Positions 38,012 to 48,669 of a stretch of 64,000 nt of DNA are shown here, piece by piece. The notes beneath the pieces were generated by a model. The model was not told where the DNA came from, did not search any database, and saw nothing but the letters and a program-made list of their open reading frames with translations. The translations under genes were made by a program, and so were the position numbers. The stretch's first letter is position 1; every line of letters begins with the position of its first letter. The stretch is taken from the NCBI GenBank assembly GCA_963827725.1, contig CAWHBM010000001.1:186001-250000 (forward strand), given 5' to 3'. The DNA comes from VAXT01 sp963827725. GTDB taxonomy: Bacteria; Actinomycetota; Thermoleophilia; Gaiellales; Gaiellaceae.

Positions 38012-39667
38012 TCAGGCGAGCCCGACGACCCGGCCCTCGAGGTCGAGATCCATCCTCTCGGCCGCCGAGTGCGCAGGCAAACCCGGCATCGTCTGCGTTT
38101 CGCCGCACACGGCGACGATCCAGCCGGCGCCGGTGTAGGGGCGGAGCTCGCGGACCGGGAGCACGAAGTCAGATGGCGCACCCGCCAGCCCGGGATCGTG
38201 GGAGAGCGAGAGATGTGTTTTCGCCACGCAGACCGGAAGCCGGTGCAGCTCTGCAGGCAGGCGCTCGAGGGTCTCGTGCGCCGCGGGCGAGAGCTCGGCG
38301 CCCGTTCCGCCGTAGATTCGGCGAGCGAGCGCATTGAGCTTGGCCTCGATCGGATCGTCTAGCTCGTAGGCGAATTGGGCGTGCGCGTTCCCCCCGGCCG
38401 CCGCCACGACGAGCTCCGCCAAGGCGCTGGCTCCGGAGCCGCCACTCTCGTACCCGTCGCTCACGGCGGCGCCGAAGGCGCCTCGCTCGAGCGCCAGCGC
38501 CGAAATGGCCTCGACCTCGAGCTGGGAATCTCCGGGGAAGCGGTTTACGGCGACGACAGCTTCAAAGCCGAACTCCTTCACGATCCGCAGGTGAGCGGCG
38601 AGGTTCTCCGCGCCGCGCTCGATCGCCGCGAGGCCCCCGTCGGGATCTCCGCCGTGCAGCTTCAGCGCCTGCGTCGTTGCGACGAGGACCACCGCAGCCG
38701 GCGACAGGCCGCCAGAACGACAGACGATGTCGACGAACTTCTCGAAGCCGAGGTCGCTGGCAAAACCTCCCTCAGTGACGACGTAGTCGGCCAGCTTCAG
38801 GCCGACGAGGTCGCCGACGAGCGAGCTGTTGCCGTGGGCGATGTTCGCGAACGGACCCGCGTGCACGAGCGCAGGCTGCCCCTCGAGCGTCTGCACGAGG
38901 TTCGGCTTCAGCGCATCCTTGAGGAGAACGGCCATTGCGCCGGCAACGTCGACGTCCTCAGCCGTCACAGGCGCTTCGTCGAAGGTTGCGGCGACCGTGA
39001 TCGAGCCGAGACGGCGTCGGAGGTCTTTGCGGTCGCGGGCCATCGCGAGCACCGCCATCACCTCGGAAGCCGCCGTGATGTCGAAGCCGGTCTCGCGCGG
39101 GAACGGCCCGTCCTCACCGAGCCCGACCGAGATCCGCCGCAGGAAGCGGTCCTCGATGTCGAGGCACCGGCGCCAGGAGATCGTGGCGGGGTCGATGCCG
39201 AGCTCGTTCCCATGAACGAGGTGCGCGTCCACGGCCGACGCGAGGAGGTTGTTCGCAGCGGCGATCGCGTGCAGGTCGCCCGTGAAGTGCAGGTTGATGT
39301 CGCCACCGGGGACGACCTGTGACAGGCCGCCGCCGGTGCCGCCGCCTTTCGCGCCGAGCGTCGGCCCGACCGACGGCTCGCGGAGGCAGACGATCGGATG
39401 CTCTCCGATGTAGCCGAGCCCGTCGGCGAGCGAGATCGCCGTCGTCGTCTTCCCTTCGCCGGCCTTGGTCGGAGTGACGGCCGTAACGGCGATCAGCTTT
39501 CCGTCTGGAGCCGAATCCAGGCGCTCGAGCACCGAGAGTTCGATCTTCGCCTTGTCACTCCCGTATGGGATGAGCTCGCCGGCCTCGAGGCCGAGGCCCT
39601 TTGCGATGTCGGCAATCTCGGCGGTTCCGGCTCCAGGCGGCCGGCCGACCTGTGGCTTGGCTGCCAT
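38012..39667 (-). CDS. fhs: Formate-tetrahydrofolate ligase
   Basis: 551 residues, normal for the family. The P-loop is TPTKAGEGKTTTAISLADGLG, followed by LREPSVGPTLGAKGGGTGGGLSQVVP and INLHFTGDLHAIAAANNLLAS. Other motifs are the DITAASEVMAVLAMARDRKDL block and the C-terminal MPGLPAHSAAERMDLD. It makes 10-formyl-THF from formate, ATP and THF in the cytoplasm. It could also work in reverse to salvage energy. It reads away from the ABC exporter operon, with 163 bases between them. Intact, without frameshifts. Confidence 0.95.
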   Translation of the reverse strand: MAAKPQVGRPPGAGTAEIADIAKGLGLEAGELIPYGSDKAKIELSVLERLDSAPDGKLIAVTAVTPTKAGEGKTTTAISLADGLGYIGEHPIVCLREPSVGPTLGAKGGGTGGGLSQVVPGGDINLHFTGDLHAIAAANNLLASAVDAHLVHGNELGIDPATISWRRCLDIEDRFLRRISVGLGEDGPFPRETGFDITAASEVMAVLAMARDRKDLRRRLGSITVAATFDEAPVTAEDVDVAGAMAVLLKDALKPNLVQTLEGQPALVHAGPFANIAHGNSSLVGDLVGLKLADYVVTEGGFASDLGFEKFVDIVCRSGGLSPAAVVLVATTQALKLHGGDPDGGLAAIERGAENLAAHLRIVKEFGFEAVVAVNRFPGDSQLEVEAISALALERGAFGAAVSDGYESGGSGASALAELVVAAAGGNAHAQFAYELDDPIEAKLNALARRIYGGTGAELSPAAHETLERLPAELHRLPVCVAKTHLSLSHDPGLAGAPSDFVLPVRELRPYTGAGWIVAVCGETQTMPGLPAHSAAERMDLDLEGRVVGLA

Positions 39668-39724
39668 TTCTCAACCGTACCCGAGTCTTGGCCCCGTATC
39701 AGGCGCTGGGAGGCCTAAGGCGGC

Positions 39725-39739
39725 CGCGGCAAATCAGTA
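39725..39739. promoter_or_regulatory. Moderate match to the box upstream of the ABC exporter
   Basis: CGCGGCAAATCAGTA matches the reverse of the ADH site at 12 of 15 positions and lies 92 bases before the ABC ATPase ATG. A second partial match (right arm TTTCCCGAG) overlaps at 39741-39749. The left arm is good and the right arm weak. Confidence 0.35.
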
Positions 39740-39830
39740 TTTTCCCGAGCCCCGAATGGCGGCCGCCGCGGATGGTTTGGTCCATTCGGTCCAGGAGTCT
39801 GTCTCTCAGAACGACGAAAAGGGGTGTGAG

Positions 39831-40583
39831 ATGGCAGTCCAGGTTGAAGCGCGACCGCGACCGGCGCCGCCCCCTGCGAAGCAGGCGCGCGAGCCGATCG
39901 TCGAGGCCCGCAACGTCGAAAAGACCTATGACACGGGCAAGGTCGAGGTACATGCCCTCCAGGGTGTGACCATGAGTATCGGGCGCGGGGAGATGGTCGC
40001 GATCATGGGGCCGAGCGGCTCGGGCAAGACGACGCTTCTCAACTGCCTGTCTGGGCTCGACTCGATCGACGAGGGCGATGCCCTTATCGAGGGCGTGTCG
40101 CTCGCCGCGATGTCCGATCGCGAGCGGACGGACTACCGGGCCCACCGTATGGGCTTCGTTTTCCAGTTCTACAACCTGATGCCGGTGCTGAGTGCCGTCG
40201 AGAACGTCGAGCTGCCGCTCCTAGTGGGGCGGGTCTCACCGAAAGACGCTCGTCGCAGGGCGCTCGCGGCGCTCGACCTGGTCGGGCTCGGCGATTGGGC
40301 CGAGCACGTGCCGGACGAACTCTCCGGTGGACAGCGCCAGCGGGTGACCATCGCACGGGCGCTCGTCAACAACCCGGCAATCGTCTGGGCCGACGAGCCG
40401 ACCGGCGACCTCGACAGTGAGAACGCCGACGAGATCGTCGGCCTGATGAGACAACTCAACCGAGAGCACGACCTGACCTTCCTGATCGTCACGCACGACA
40501 TCGGCGTCGGACGCAAGACCGACCGGATCGTGCGGATGGTCGACGGCCGGATCGTGAGCGAAGAAACCCCGGAGGTGAGGTGA
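39831..40583 (+). CDS. ABC transporter ATP-binding protein, MacB/LolD-like
   Basis: 250 residues. Walker A is MGPSGSGKTTLLNCLSGLD, the Q-loop lies in FVFQFYNLMPVLSAVENVELP, the signature is ELSGGQRQRVTIARAL, Walker B is IVWADEPTGDLDSEN and the switch His is in LIVTHD. The FQFYNLMP segment is typical of the MacB/LolD class that drives FtsX-type permeases. ATG 39831 follows GGGGTGTGAG. The 999-residue permease is two genes downstream, with a small protein between. Confidence 0.92.
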   Translation: MAVQVEARPRPAPPPAKQAREPIVEARNVEKTYDTGKVEVHALQGVTMSIGRGEMVAIMGPSGSGKTTLLNCLSGLDSIDEGDALIEGVSLAAMSDRERTDYRAHRMGFVFQFYNLMPVLSAVENVELPLLVGRVSPKDARRRALAALDLVGLGDWAEHVPDELSGGQRQRVTIARALVNNPAIVWADEPTGDLDSENADEIVGLMRQLNREHDLTFLIVTHDIGVGRKTDRIVRMVDGRIVSEETPEVR

Positions 40584-40900
40584 CCATGGTTGCCCGCGCG
40601 ACAATGGCCGAGATCGACACCGTGAGAATGAGCATCGATGAGGGAGTCGAGCTCTTCCGCGACTCCGTCGTTCCCGCGCTGCACGAGCAGACGGGCTACC
40701 GCGGCGTGTACGTGCTCCTCTCGCCCGAGGGACAGGCGCTGGTCCTGACCTTCTGGGCGAGCGAGGAGGATGCGGACGCGGGCGTCGTGGGCAGCCGGTT
40801 CTACAACGAGCAGGTCGAGAAGTTCGTGACGCTCTATCGCGCGCCACCCGGGCGCGAGACGTACCGGGTCGTGCTGGCGGACGAACCGAGCGTCGTCTAG
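40580..40900 (+). CDS. Small antibiotic-monooxygenase-like (dimeric alpha/beta-barrel) protein
   Basis: 106 residues. VRMSIDEGVELFRDSVVPALHEQTGYRGVYVLLSPEGQALVLTFWASEEDADAG fits the ferredoxin-like ABM fold of heme-degrading or quinone-oxidising small proteins. No catalytic residue is certain. Its GTG overlaps the ABC ATPase stop, and its TAG directly abuts the permease ATG. It is therefore coupled into an export operon, perhaps as a sensor or accessory protein. Confidence 0.7.
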   Translation: MTMVARATMAEIDTVRMSIDEGVELFRDSVVPALHEQTGYRGVYVLLSPEGQALVLTFWASEEDADAGVVGSRFYNEQVEKFVTLYRAPPGRETYRVVLADEPSVV

Positions 40901-43900
40901 ATGAACGAGCTCTTCGGCATCCCGATGGACACGCTTGTGGTTGTCCTTGCGATCGCGATTGCCGCGGTGGCCGGCGCTATCGGCGTGCTGGCTGTTCGTA
41001 ACCGTGTGCTTCTCAGGCTCGGCGTCCGCAGCGTCGGTCGTCGCCGCGCGCGCTCGGCCCTCATCGTCGTCGGGCTCATGCTCGGAACCACGATCATCGC
41101 GGCGGCCCTCGCTACCGGCGACACGATGAGTCACACGATTCGGTCGACCGCGACCCAGGCCATGGGCGAGACCGACGAGATCGTCTCCGCCAAGGGCGCC
41201 GTCGAGGACATTCCCGGCGAGCTCGGAGAGGCCTCCGGCACCGGCTACTTCTCTCAGGGAACCGTGGAACGCGTTCGCGCTGTCCTCGCCGGCTCGAACC
41301 TGGCCGACGGCGTTGCGGGCGGCATCCGCGAGGACGTCGCGGTTCAGGCGCCGGTCCAGCGGCAGACGGAGCCGAGCATCTCTCTCTTTGCGGTCGATGC
41401 GTCGCAGATGAAGGGATTCGCACCGATCAGAAACGTCGCCGGTGGAGAGGTCCTGCTCGCCCAGCTTCGGCCCGGGGAGCTGTATCTGAACGAGGAGGGC
41501 GCCGACGCGCTGCACGTGCAGACAGGCGATCCGTTGCTGGTGTACGTCGGTGCGCGCCCGGTACGAATGCACACTCGCGCGATCGTTCGCTTCGAGGGCG
41601 CCGGCACGACCGACTCTGCCATCCTGCTTCCTCTCTCCGAGGCTCAGCGCCTGTACGGGAAGCCGGGTCTGGTGAAGGGGGTCCTGATCTCGAACCGCGG
41701 CCACGGGGACGCGGCCGTCGCGCTGTCGGACGAGGTCGTCGAAACGTTGAAGCCGACCGTCGGTCCGCTCGGTCTCGAGACGGCCACGGCCAAGAAGGAC
41801 GCTCTCGAGCTCGCGGACCAGGCCGGCAATGCCTTCATGGCGATGTTCACGACTTTCGGAACCTTCTCGATCGCCGCTGGCATCCTCCTGATCTTCCTGA
41901 TCTTCGTCATGCTCGCAGCCGAGCGGCGTAGCGAGCTCGGCATTGCCCGCGCTGTGGGCACTCGTCGAGGGCATCTCGTCCAGATGTTCACGTTCGAGGG
42001 CGCCACCTACGACCTCATCGCCGCGGCCGCCGGAGCTCTTCTGGGAGCGGCGATCGCCTACGGCATGGTGATCGCGATCGCCAGCGCGTTGAGCACGGCT
42101 GATACGGGCCTCCAGGTCGAGTACTCGGTGTCGCCGCGCAGCCTCTTCGTGGCGTTTGCGATCGGTGGCCTCCTCACCCTGCTCGTCGTCGCCTTCTCCG
42201 CCTGGCGCGTGAGCGTGATGACGATCTCGACGGCGATCCGGAACCTGCCCGAGCCCCCGGTGTCTCGTCGCCGCCGGCAGCTCGTTCTCGGGCTCATCGG
42301 GATCGCACTCGGAGCTCTCCTGATCATCAGCGGCGCCACCGGCGAGGCGGCCACTCCGCTCATGGTCGGGGTGTGTCTCGTCCTGGTCGGCTTTGTCCCG
42401 ATTCTGCGTCTGGCGGGCGTCTCGGAGCGGCTCGCCTTTACGAGCAGCGGGCTTGCGATTGCGGTGGCCATGCTCCTTCCCTGGAGCATCTGGGAGTCCG
42501 TCTTCGGCCAGATCTCGATGGACTTCTCGACGTGGATCGCGTCCGGTCTGATGACCGTGATCGGTGCGGTTTGGGTCATTGTCTACAACGCCGACCTGAT
42601 CCTCCGCGGCCTGAGCCTCGTTCTGTCGCGCTTCGGAGTGCTCGTTCCGGTTGTGCGCATGGCGGTCACATATCCGCTGAAGGCTCGCTTCCGAACAGGC
42701 GCGACGCTCGCGATGTTCACCCTGGTCGTCTTTACGCTGGTCACCGGCACCGCGACCCCAAACTCCTTCTCCGAGGCGTTCAACAACGTGGACGAGTTCG
42801 GCGGCGGCTTCCAGGTGCGGGCCGGGACCTCGGGCGGCGCGCCGCTCGACGACTTGAGCGGGGCTCTTAGACGCGCCCCCGAGATCGACTCCGCCGACTT
42901 CACCGCGGTCGGCAGCCAGTCGGTCCTATCGGTGCAGGCCCGCCAGGTCGGCACGGAGCGGCCGGCAGAGAGTTACGCCGCGCGCGGCCTCGACCGCTCC
43001 TTCCTCGACCACACGACGTTCGGCCTCGGCGCGATGGCGCGGGGCTACTCATCGGCCGGTGAGGTGTGGCATGCGCTTGCGACCCGTCCAGGCCTTGCGG
43101 TCGTCGACGCAACCGTTGCGCCGCACCGGGACAACTTCGGCTTCTTGGTGCTTCCAGACTTCCGGCTGAGCGGTTTCACGTATGAAAAGGGCGTCTTCGA
43201 CCCCGTGCCGATCACGGTGCAGGATCCCCAGACCGGCCGAAAAGCCCGACTAACCGTGATCGGGATCCTGAAGGACGGTGCGCCCCTCGAGATGGTCGGG
43301 ATCTCGAGCTCGCAGGCGACCTACGAGAGAGCGTTCCCGGGCCGCTTTCATCCGACGATTCACTACTTCGCGCTCGCGCCGGGGGTCGATGCGCCGGCGA
43401 CCGCGGCGCGTCTCGAGTCCGCGTTCCTGCCGAACGGGATGCAGGCCGAGTCGATCGAGCAAGTGGTCGAGGACGCCATTGCCGCCAACCAGACATTCAA
43501 CCGTCTGATTCAAGGCTTCATGGGGCTCGGCCTGATCGTCGGCGTCGCCGCCCTCGGCGTGATCAGCGCCCGGGCGGTCGTCGAGCGGCGCCAGCAGATC
43601 GGCGTGCTGCGCGCGATCGGATTCCGGCGAGGCATGGTGCAGGCCGTCTTCCTGATCGAGTCCTCGTTCATAGCGCTCACCTCGATCGTCGCGGGCACCG
43701 TGCTCGGCCTCGTTCTCGCGGGGAACATCGTCCGCGACTCGAGCAAGCTGGCCAGTTGGGAAAACCTGCAGCTCGTCGTACCGTGGATGAACCTAGGGCT
43801 CGTCTTCCTGGTCGTTTACGCGGTGGCTCTCGCGGCCACGTTCGCGCCGGCTCTGCGAGCTTCTAGGATCCTTCCCGCCGAAGCGTTGCGCTACCAGTGA
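40901..43900 (+). CDS. FtsX/MacB-type ABC transporter permease
   Basis: 999 residues. An N-terminal helix (PMDTLVVVLAIAIAAVAGAIGVLAV) and a first extracytoplasmic region precede a first FtsX domain (helices near 310-435). A middle group of helices follows, then a second large outer domain, and a second FtsX domain near 865-995 ending RASRILPAEALRYQ. The duplicated FtsX layout is that of large exporters of lipoproteins or peptides. The substrate is unknown. It is paired with the ATPase at 39831. Its TGA overlaps the glycosyltransferase start. Confidence 0.9.
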   Translation: MNELFGIPMDTLVVVLAIAIAAVAGAIGVLAVRNRVLLRLGVRSVGRRRARSALIVVGLMLGTTIIAAALATGDTMSHTIRSTATQAMGETDEIVSAKGAVEDIPGELGEASGTGYFSQGTVERVRAVLAGSNLADGVAGGIREDVAVQAPVQRQTEPSISLFAVDASQMKGFAPIRNVAGGEVLLAQLRPGELYLNEEGADALHVQTGDPLLVYVGARPVRMHTRAIVRFEGAGTTDSAILLPLSEAQRLYGKPGLVKGVLISNRGHGDAAVALSDEVVETLKPTVGPLGLETATAKKDALELADQAGNAFMAMFTTFGTFSIAAGILLIFLIFVMLAAERRSELGIARAVGTRRGHLVQMFTFEGATYDLIAAAAGALLGAAIAYGMVIAIASALSTADTGLQVEYSVSPRSLFVAFAIGGLLTLLVVAFSAWRVSVMTISTAIRNLPEPPVSRRRRQLVLGLIGIALGALLIISGATGEAATPLMVGVCLVLVGFVPILRLAGVSERLAFTSSGLAIAVAMLLPWSIWESVFGQISMDFSTWIASGLMTVIGAVWVIVYNADLILRGLSLVLSRFGVLVPVVRMAVTYPLKARFRTGATLAMFTLVVFTLVTGTATPNSFSEAFNNVDEFGGGFQVRAGTSGGAPLDDLSGALRRAPEIDSADFTAVGSQSVLSVQARQVGTERPAESYAARGLDRSFLDHTTFGLGAMARGYSSAGEVWHALATRPGLAVVDATVAPHRDNFGFLVLPDFRLSGFTYEKGVFDPVPITVQDPQTGRKARLTVIGILKDGAPLEMVGISSSQATYERAFPGRFHPTIHYFALAPGVDAPATAARLESAFLPNGMQAESIEQVVEDAIAANQTFNRLIQGFMGLGLIVGVAALGVISARAVVERRQQIGVLRAIGFRRGMVQAVFLIESSFIALTSIVAGTVLGLVLAGNIVRDSSKLASWENLQLVVPWMNLGLVFLVVYAVALAATFAPALRASRILPAEALRYQ

Positions 43901-45342
43901 TGGCGATCGCGGCTCCAACCCGGCTGCAGGAGGTCGAGGTACAGGCTCTCGAGCCCGCCCGCCTCGAGCCGCTGGTCGGCCCCGCCCGGATGCAAAGCTT
44001 CGAGCGGGCGGCCGACGTCGTGCGGACCGCCCTCCACGGAAGGCCCGTGGTCAACGTCAACTCGACCGCGGTCGGCGGCGGCGTCGCCGAGATGTTGCAA
44101 ACGCTTCTCGCCTACGCGCGCGGAGCCGGTGTCGACGCCCGCTGGCAGGTGATCGAGGGCGACCCGGCCTTCTTCGCGATCACAAAGCGCATCCACAACG
44201 GGCTCTACGGCGCAACAGGCGACGGCGGTGAGCTAGGGCCGCCGGAACGAGAGCACTACGAGCTGATTGCTCGCCGGAATGGCGAGGAGCTGCTGGCGCC
44301 GCTGGCAAGCGGCGACGTCGTGGTCCTCCACGACCCCCAGACCGCAGGGATCGCCCCGCTACTTCGCGAGGCCGGCGTCCACGTCGTGTGGCGCTGCCAC
44401 GTCGGTGTTGACGACTCGAACGAATGGACCGAGCGCTCGTGGGAGTTCCTCCGCCCCTACATCGCCGACGTGGATGCCTTCGTGTTCTCGCGAGCCACCT
44501 TTGCCCCCTCCTGGGCCGAGCCAGCGAGGACGCACGTGATTCCGCCCTCGATCGATCCCTTCTCGGCCAAGAACGAGCCGATGTCGCCCCGGAACGTCCG
44601 ACTGGCCCTCGGCTACGTGGGCCTCCTCGCCGGTGGCGGAGACCCGCCTGCCGTCCCGTTCTCGCGCCGGGACGGTTCGCCCGGTCACCTCACTCACCGC
44701 GTCGACCTGATCCAGCTCGGTCCTGCCGTTCCCGTCGACGCGCCGCTGGTGCTTCAGGCGTCTCGCTGGGATTCGATGAAGGACATGGCGGGCGTCATGG
44801 AAGGGTTTGCCGAGCGCGTCGACCTTTCTCTGGGCGCACACCTGATCCTCGCGGGGCCCGCTGTGAAAGGAGTCACCGACGATCCGGAGGCGGCGGAGAT
44901 CCTCGACGACTGTGTCACCCGCTGGCGTGCGCTGCCACATGCGCTCCGAACCCGGATTCACCTCGCCTGCGTGCCGATGCACGACCCCGACGAGGCTGCC
45001 TCGATCGTCAACGCGCTCCAGCGCCATGCATCCGTCGTCGTTCAGAAGAGCGTGGCCGAGGGATTCGGCCTCACGGTCGCAGAGGCGATGTGGAAGTCGC
45101 GCGCCGTCGTGGGCAGCGCGGTCGGTGGGATCGCAGACCAGATCGTCGACGGAGAGCACGGGCTGCTGATCGACGATCCGCACGATCTCCCGGCGTTCGG
45201 CGCAGCAGTCGAGCGCCTGCTGCGCGACCCGGACGAGGCCGAGCGCCTTGGCCTCAACGCGCGTGCGCGGGCGATCGATGAGTTTCTGGGCGATCGGCAT
45301 CTGGCCCAGTACGCTCGCGTCTTCGAAACACTGCTGTCATGA
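43900..45342 (+). CDS. GT4-type glycosyltransferase, trehalose synthase (TreT)-like
   Basis: About 480 residues, GT-B fold. The start is VVNVNSTAVGGGVAEMLQTLLAYARGAG, with LHDPQTAGIAPLLR, VWRCHVGVD, VLQASRWDSMKDMAGVMEGF and the C-terminal nucleotide-binding block VVVQKSVAEGFGLTVAEAMWKSRAVVGSAVGGIADQI. This matches TreT-type trehalose synthases, which join a nucleotide-activated glucose to glucose. Trehalose is a common stress protectant, so it fits the island. GTG 43897 or ATG 43900 starts it, overlapping the permease. Its stop overlaps the phosphoketolase start. Confidence 0.85.
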   Translation: MAIAAPTRLQEVEVQALEPARLEPLVGPARMQSFERAADVVRTALHGRPVVNVNSTAVGGGVAEMLQTLLAYARGAGVDARWQVIEGDPAFFAITKRIHNGLYGATGDGGELGPPEREHYELIARRNGEELLAPLASGDVVVLHDPQTAGIAPLLREAGVHVVWRCHVGVDDSNEWTERSWEFLRPYIADVDAFVFSRATFAPSWAEPARTHVIPPSIDPFSAKNEPMSPRNVRLALGYVGLLAGGGDPPAVPFSRRDGSPGHLTHRVDLIQLGPAVPVDAPLVLQASRWDSMKDMAGVMEGFAERVDLSLGAHLILAGPAVKGVTDDPEAAEILDDCVTRWRALPHALRTRIHLACVPMHDPDEAASIVNALQRHASVVVQKSVAEGFGLTVAEAMWKSRAVVGSAVGGIADQIVDGEHGLLIDDPHDLPAFGAAVERLLRDPDEAERLGLNARARAIDEFLGDRHLAQYARVFETLLS

Positions 45343-47736
45343 GCGTTCCCGCTGCACGACGACAACCGGTGGAAGGGCCGCTGAAGGACGGCGAGCTCGG
45401 TCTGATCGACGCCTACTGGCGAGCTGCCAACTATCTGTCGGTCGGGCAGATCTACCTGCTCGACAACCCGCTTCTCCGCCGACCGCTCGAGCCCGAGCAC
45501 ACGAAACCGCGCCTGCTCGGCCACTTCGGTACGACGCCGGGGCTCAACCTGATCTACGTCCACTTGAACCGGGCGATCCGGGCACGCGACCTGAACGCGC
45601 TCTACGTGACGGGGCCCGGGCACGGCGGGCCAGGCCTCGTCGCAAATGCATACCTCGAAGGCACCTACAGCGAGGTCTACCCCCAGATCGGACTCGATGA
45701 GACAGGACTGCGGGACCTCTTCCGCCAGTTCTCGTTTCCGGGCGGTATCCCTAGCCACGTCGCGCCTGAGACACCGGGCTCGATCCACGAGGGAGGAGAG
45801 CTCGGCTACTCGCTGGTCCATGCGTTCGGCGCCGCCTTCGACAACCCCGACCTGATCGTTGCCTGTGTCGTCGGGGACGGGGAGGCCGAGACGGGCCCGC
45901 TGGCGGCGAGCTGGCACTCGAACAAGTTCCTCAATCCGCGGACCGACGGCGCGGTCCTGCCGATCCTGCACCTGAACGGCTACAAGATCGCAAACCCGAC
46001 CGTGCTCGCCCGCATCCCCGAGGACGAGCTCGTTGCCCTCTTCGAGGGCTACGGCTACCGGCCGCTGGTCGTCAGCGGCGGCTTCGACGCCGAGGGCCCG
46101 GCCGCGGTGCATCAGCGTTTCTCGGCCGCGCTCGACGCGGCGCTCGACGAGATCGCGAGCATCCAGGACGAGGCACGCGGCGACACGGAGCCTCCCCGGC
46201 CTACGTGGCCGCTGATCATCCTCCGGACGCCCAAGGGGTGGACCGGGCCGAAGACGCTCGACGGCCTGCCGGTCGAGGACAATTGGCGCTCTCACCAGGT
46301 GCCGATGACCGACGTGCGCGAGAACCCCGAGCATCTTCGGGTCCTCGAGGACTGGCTCCGAAGCTACCGGCCCGAGGAGCTCTTCGACACTCAGGGTCGG
46401 CTTGTGCCGGACCTCGCCGAGCTGCCGCCGAAGGGCAAGCGCCGCATGAGCGCCAACCCGCAGGCAAACGGCGGGGAGCTGCTCCGCGACCTCGTCATGC
46501 CGGACTTCCGGGACTATGCGGTCGAGGTTTCGAGGCCAGGCACAACATTCGACGAGGCGACGAGAGTCCTTGGCGCTTTCCTACGCGACATCGTCGTCCG
46601 CAACCCGGACAACTTCCGCCTCTTCGGTCCGGACGAGACAGCTTCCAACCGCCTCGGCGACGTCTTCTCGGTCACGGCCCGGGCCTGGATGGCCGAGACC
46701 GTACCGACCGACGAAGGGCTGGCGCCCGACGGAAGAGTGATGGAGGTCCTCTCGGAGCACCTTTGCCAGGGGTGGCTCGAGGGATACCTGCTCACCGGCA
46801 GACACGGCCTCTTCAACTGCTACGAGGCCTTCATCCACATCATCGACTCGATGTTCAACCAGCACGCGAAGTGGCTGAAGGTGACGCGTGAGATCCCGTG
46901 GCGCCGGCCGATCGCCTCGCTGAACTACCTGCTCAGTTCGCACGTCTGGCGCCAGGACCACAACGGTTTCTCCCACCAGGACCCCGGGTTCATCGATCAC
47001 GTCGTGAACAAGAAGGCGGAGATCATCCGCGTCTACCTGCCGCCGGACGCGAACACGCTGCTCTCCGTGGCCGACCATTGCCTGCGGAGCCGTAACTACG
47101 TCAACGTAATCGTCGCGGGCAAGCAGCCCGCGCTGAACTACCTCTCGATGGACGACGCGATCATCCATTGCACCCGCGGCGTCGGTGCGTGGGATTGGGC
47201 TTCGAGCGACGAAGGAGGCGAACCGGACGTCGTCCTCGGCGTGCTGCGGCGACATTCCGACGCTGGAAACGCTTGCGGCCGCCGCCATCCTGCGCGAGCG
47301 CCTTCCCGATCTCAAGGTACGCGTCGTGAACGTGGTCGATCTCATGCGGCTGCAGCCCGATAGCGAGCATCCTCACGGCCTTCCCGACGCCGACTTCGAC
47401 TCGCTGTTCACGACTGACCGGCCGATCGTGTTCGCCTACCACGGGTATCCGTGGCTCATTCACCGGCTCACCTATCGGCGGGCGAACCACGCCAACCTCC
47501 ACGTGCGAGGCTACAAGGAGGAAGGCACGACGACGACACCGTTCGACATGGTCATGTTGAACGAACTCGACCGCTTCCATCTGGTCATCGACGTCATCGA
47601 CCGGGTGCCCGGTCTTGCAGGCAAGGCTGCGGGTCTGCGACAGGAAATGGTCGAGGAGCGCCTGCGCTGCCGGGCGTGGACGCGCGAGCACGGCGACGAC
47701 GATCCGGCAGTGCGTGACTGGACCTGGCCCCACTGA
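45339..47736 (+). CDS. xfp: Phosphoketolase (frameshifted once)
   Basis: About 798 residues. The start is LIDAYWRAANYLSVGQIYLLDNPLLRRPL, with HFGTTPGLNLIYVHLNRAI, the ThDP region ACVVGDGEAETGPLAASWHSNKFLNP, LIILRTPKGWTGPK, and the C-terminal part VRVVNVVDLMRLQP, HGYPWLIHRLTYRR and HLVIDVIDRVP. It splits xylulose or fructose phosphates into acetyl phosphate. An extra G near 47240 breaks the frame between DVVL and ACCGDIPTLE. Together with the acetate kinase just downstream, it forms the phosphoketolase route to acetate and ATP. Confidence 0.93.
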
Positions 47737-47740
47737 GCGG

Positions 47741-48643
47741 TTGACCTCGATCCTCACCGTCAACGCCGGCTCGACCAGCCTCAAGCTCCACGTCGTGGAC
47801 GGTGAGGAGTCCGAGCCAGTCGACGACTTCGTCCCAGCAGCGGCCGTCGGACACCGCGTCGTTCATGGCGGAGACAGGTACTCGGCCCCCGTTCGTATCG
47901 ACAGCGACGTCGAGGATGCGATCGAGGCGCTCTCGCCACTGGCCCCACTCCACAACGAGCCTGCTCTGCGTGCGATCAGGGCGGCCCGTGCAGCTCTTCC
48001 TGACGTGCCGCACGTCGCGGTCTTCGACACGGCCTTTCACACGTCGATCCCCGAGGAGGCGGCTACCTATGCGGTGCCAACCCGTTGGCGCGACGAGTGG
48101 GGGATACGCAGGTACGGGTTCCATGGAATCGCCGTGCAGTCCGTCGCCTCTCAGCTCGAGGTCGAGCGGCTCGTCGTCTGCCACCTGGGCGGGGGCTGCT
48201 CGGTGACAGCCGTTCTCGACGGTAGATCAGTCGACACGACGATGGGCTTCAGTCCCCTCGAGGGAGTGCCCATGGCCACCCGCTCGGGGTCGATCGATCC
48301 CGGCGCGTTGATCTACCTCCTCCGTGAGCGCGGATTGACGCTCGAAGAGCTCGACGGAGCGCTGGAGCACGAGTCTGGGCTTGCCGCCCTCGGCGGCCTC
48401 GACGACCCGCTCGCATTTTCCGTCTATACGTACCGGATCGCGGGCGCAGTCGCGCAGATGTCCATGGCGCTCGCGGGTCTCGACACCCTTGCGTTCTCGG
48501 GAGGTGTGGGCGAGAACCGACCTGACGTGAGAGATGCCATCGTCAGCCGGTTGAGCTTCCTGGGCGAGTTCGCTATCGAGGTGATTCCGGCGCGGGAGGA
48601 GCTCGTCATCGCGCGCGCCGTGCGTGCAATAACCGGGGCCTGA
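47741..48643 (+). CDS. ackA: Acetate kinase, short form
   Basis: 300 residues from TTG 47741, shorter than the usual 400. The ASKHA motifs are all there: ILTVNAGSTSLKLHVV, VGHRVVHGG, FDTAFHTSIP, RRYGFHGIAV, VCHLGGGCSVTAVLDG, TTMGFSPLEGVPMATRSGSIDPG and FSGGVGENRPDVRD. It turns acetyl phosphate and ADP into acetate and ATP. It follows phosphoketolase by four bases. The missing length falls in loop regions, so it should be active. A hairpin follows the stop. Confidence 0.92.
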   Translation: MTSILTVNAGSTSLKLHVVDGEESEPVDDFVPAAAVGHRVVHGGDRYSAPVRIDSDVEDAIEALSPLAPLHNEPALRAIRAARAALPDVPHVAVFDTAFHTSIPEEAATYAVPTRWRDEWGIRRYGFHGIAVQSVASQLEVERLVVCHLGGGCSVTAVLDGRSVDTTMGFSPLEGVPMATRSGSIDPGALIYLLRERGLTLEELDGALEHESGLAALGGLDDPLAFSVYTYRIAGAVAQMSMALAGLDTLAFSGGVGENRPDVRDAIVSRLSFLGEFAIEVIPAREELVIARAVRAITGA

Positions 48644-48669
48644 GCTGTGCAATCCGACCCCAGAAACGC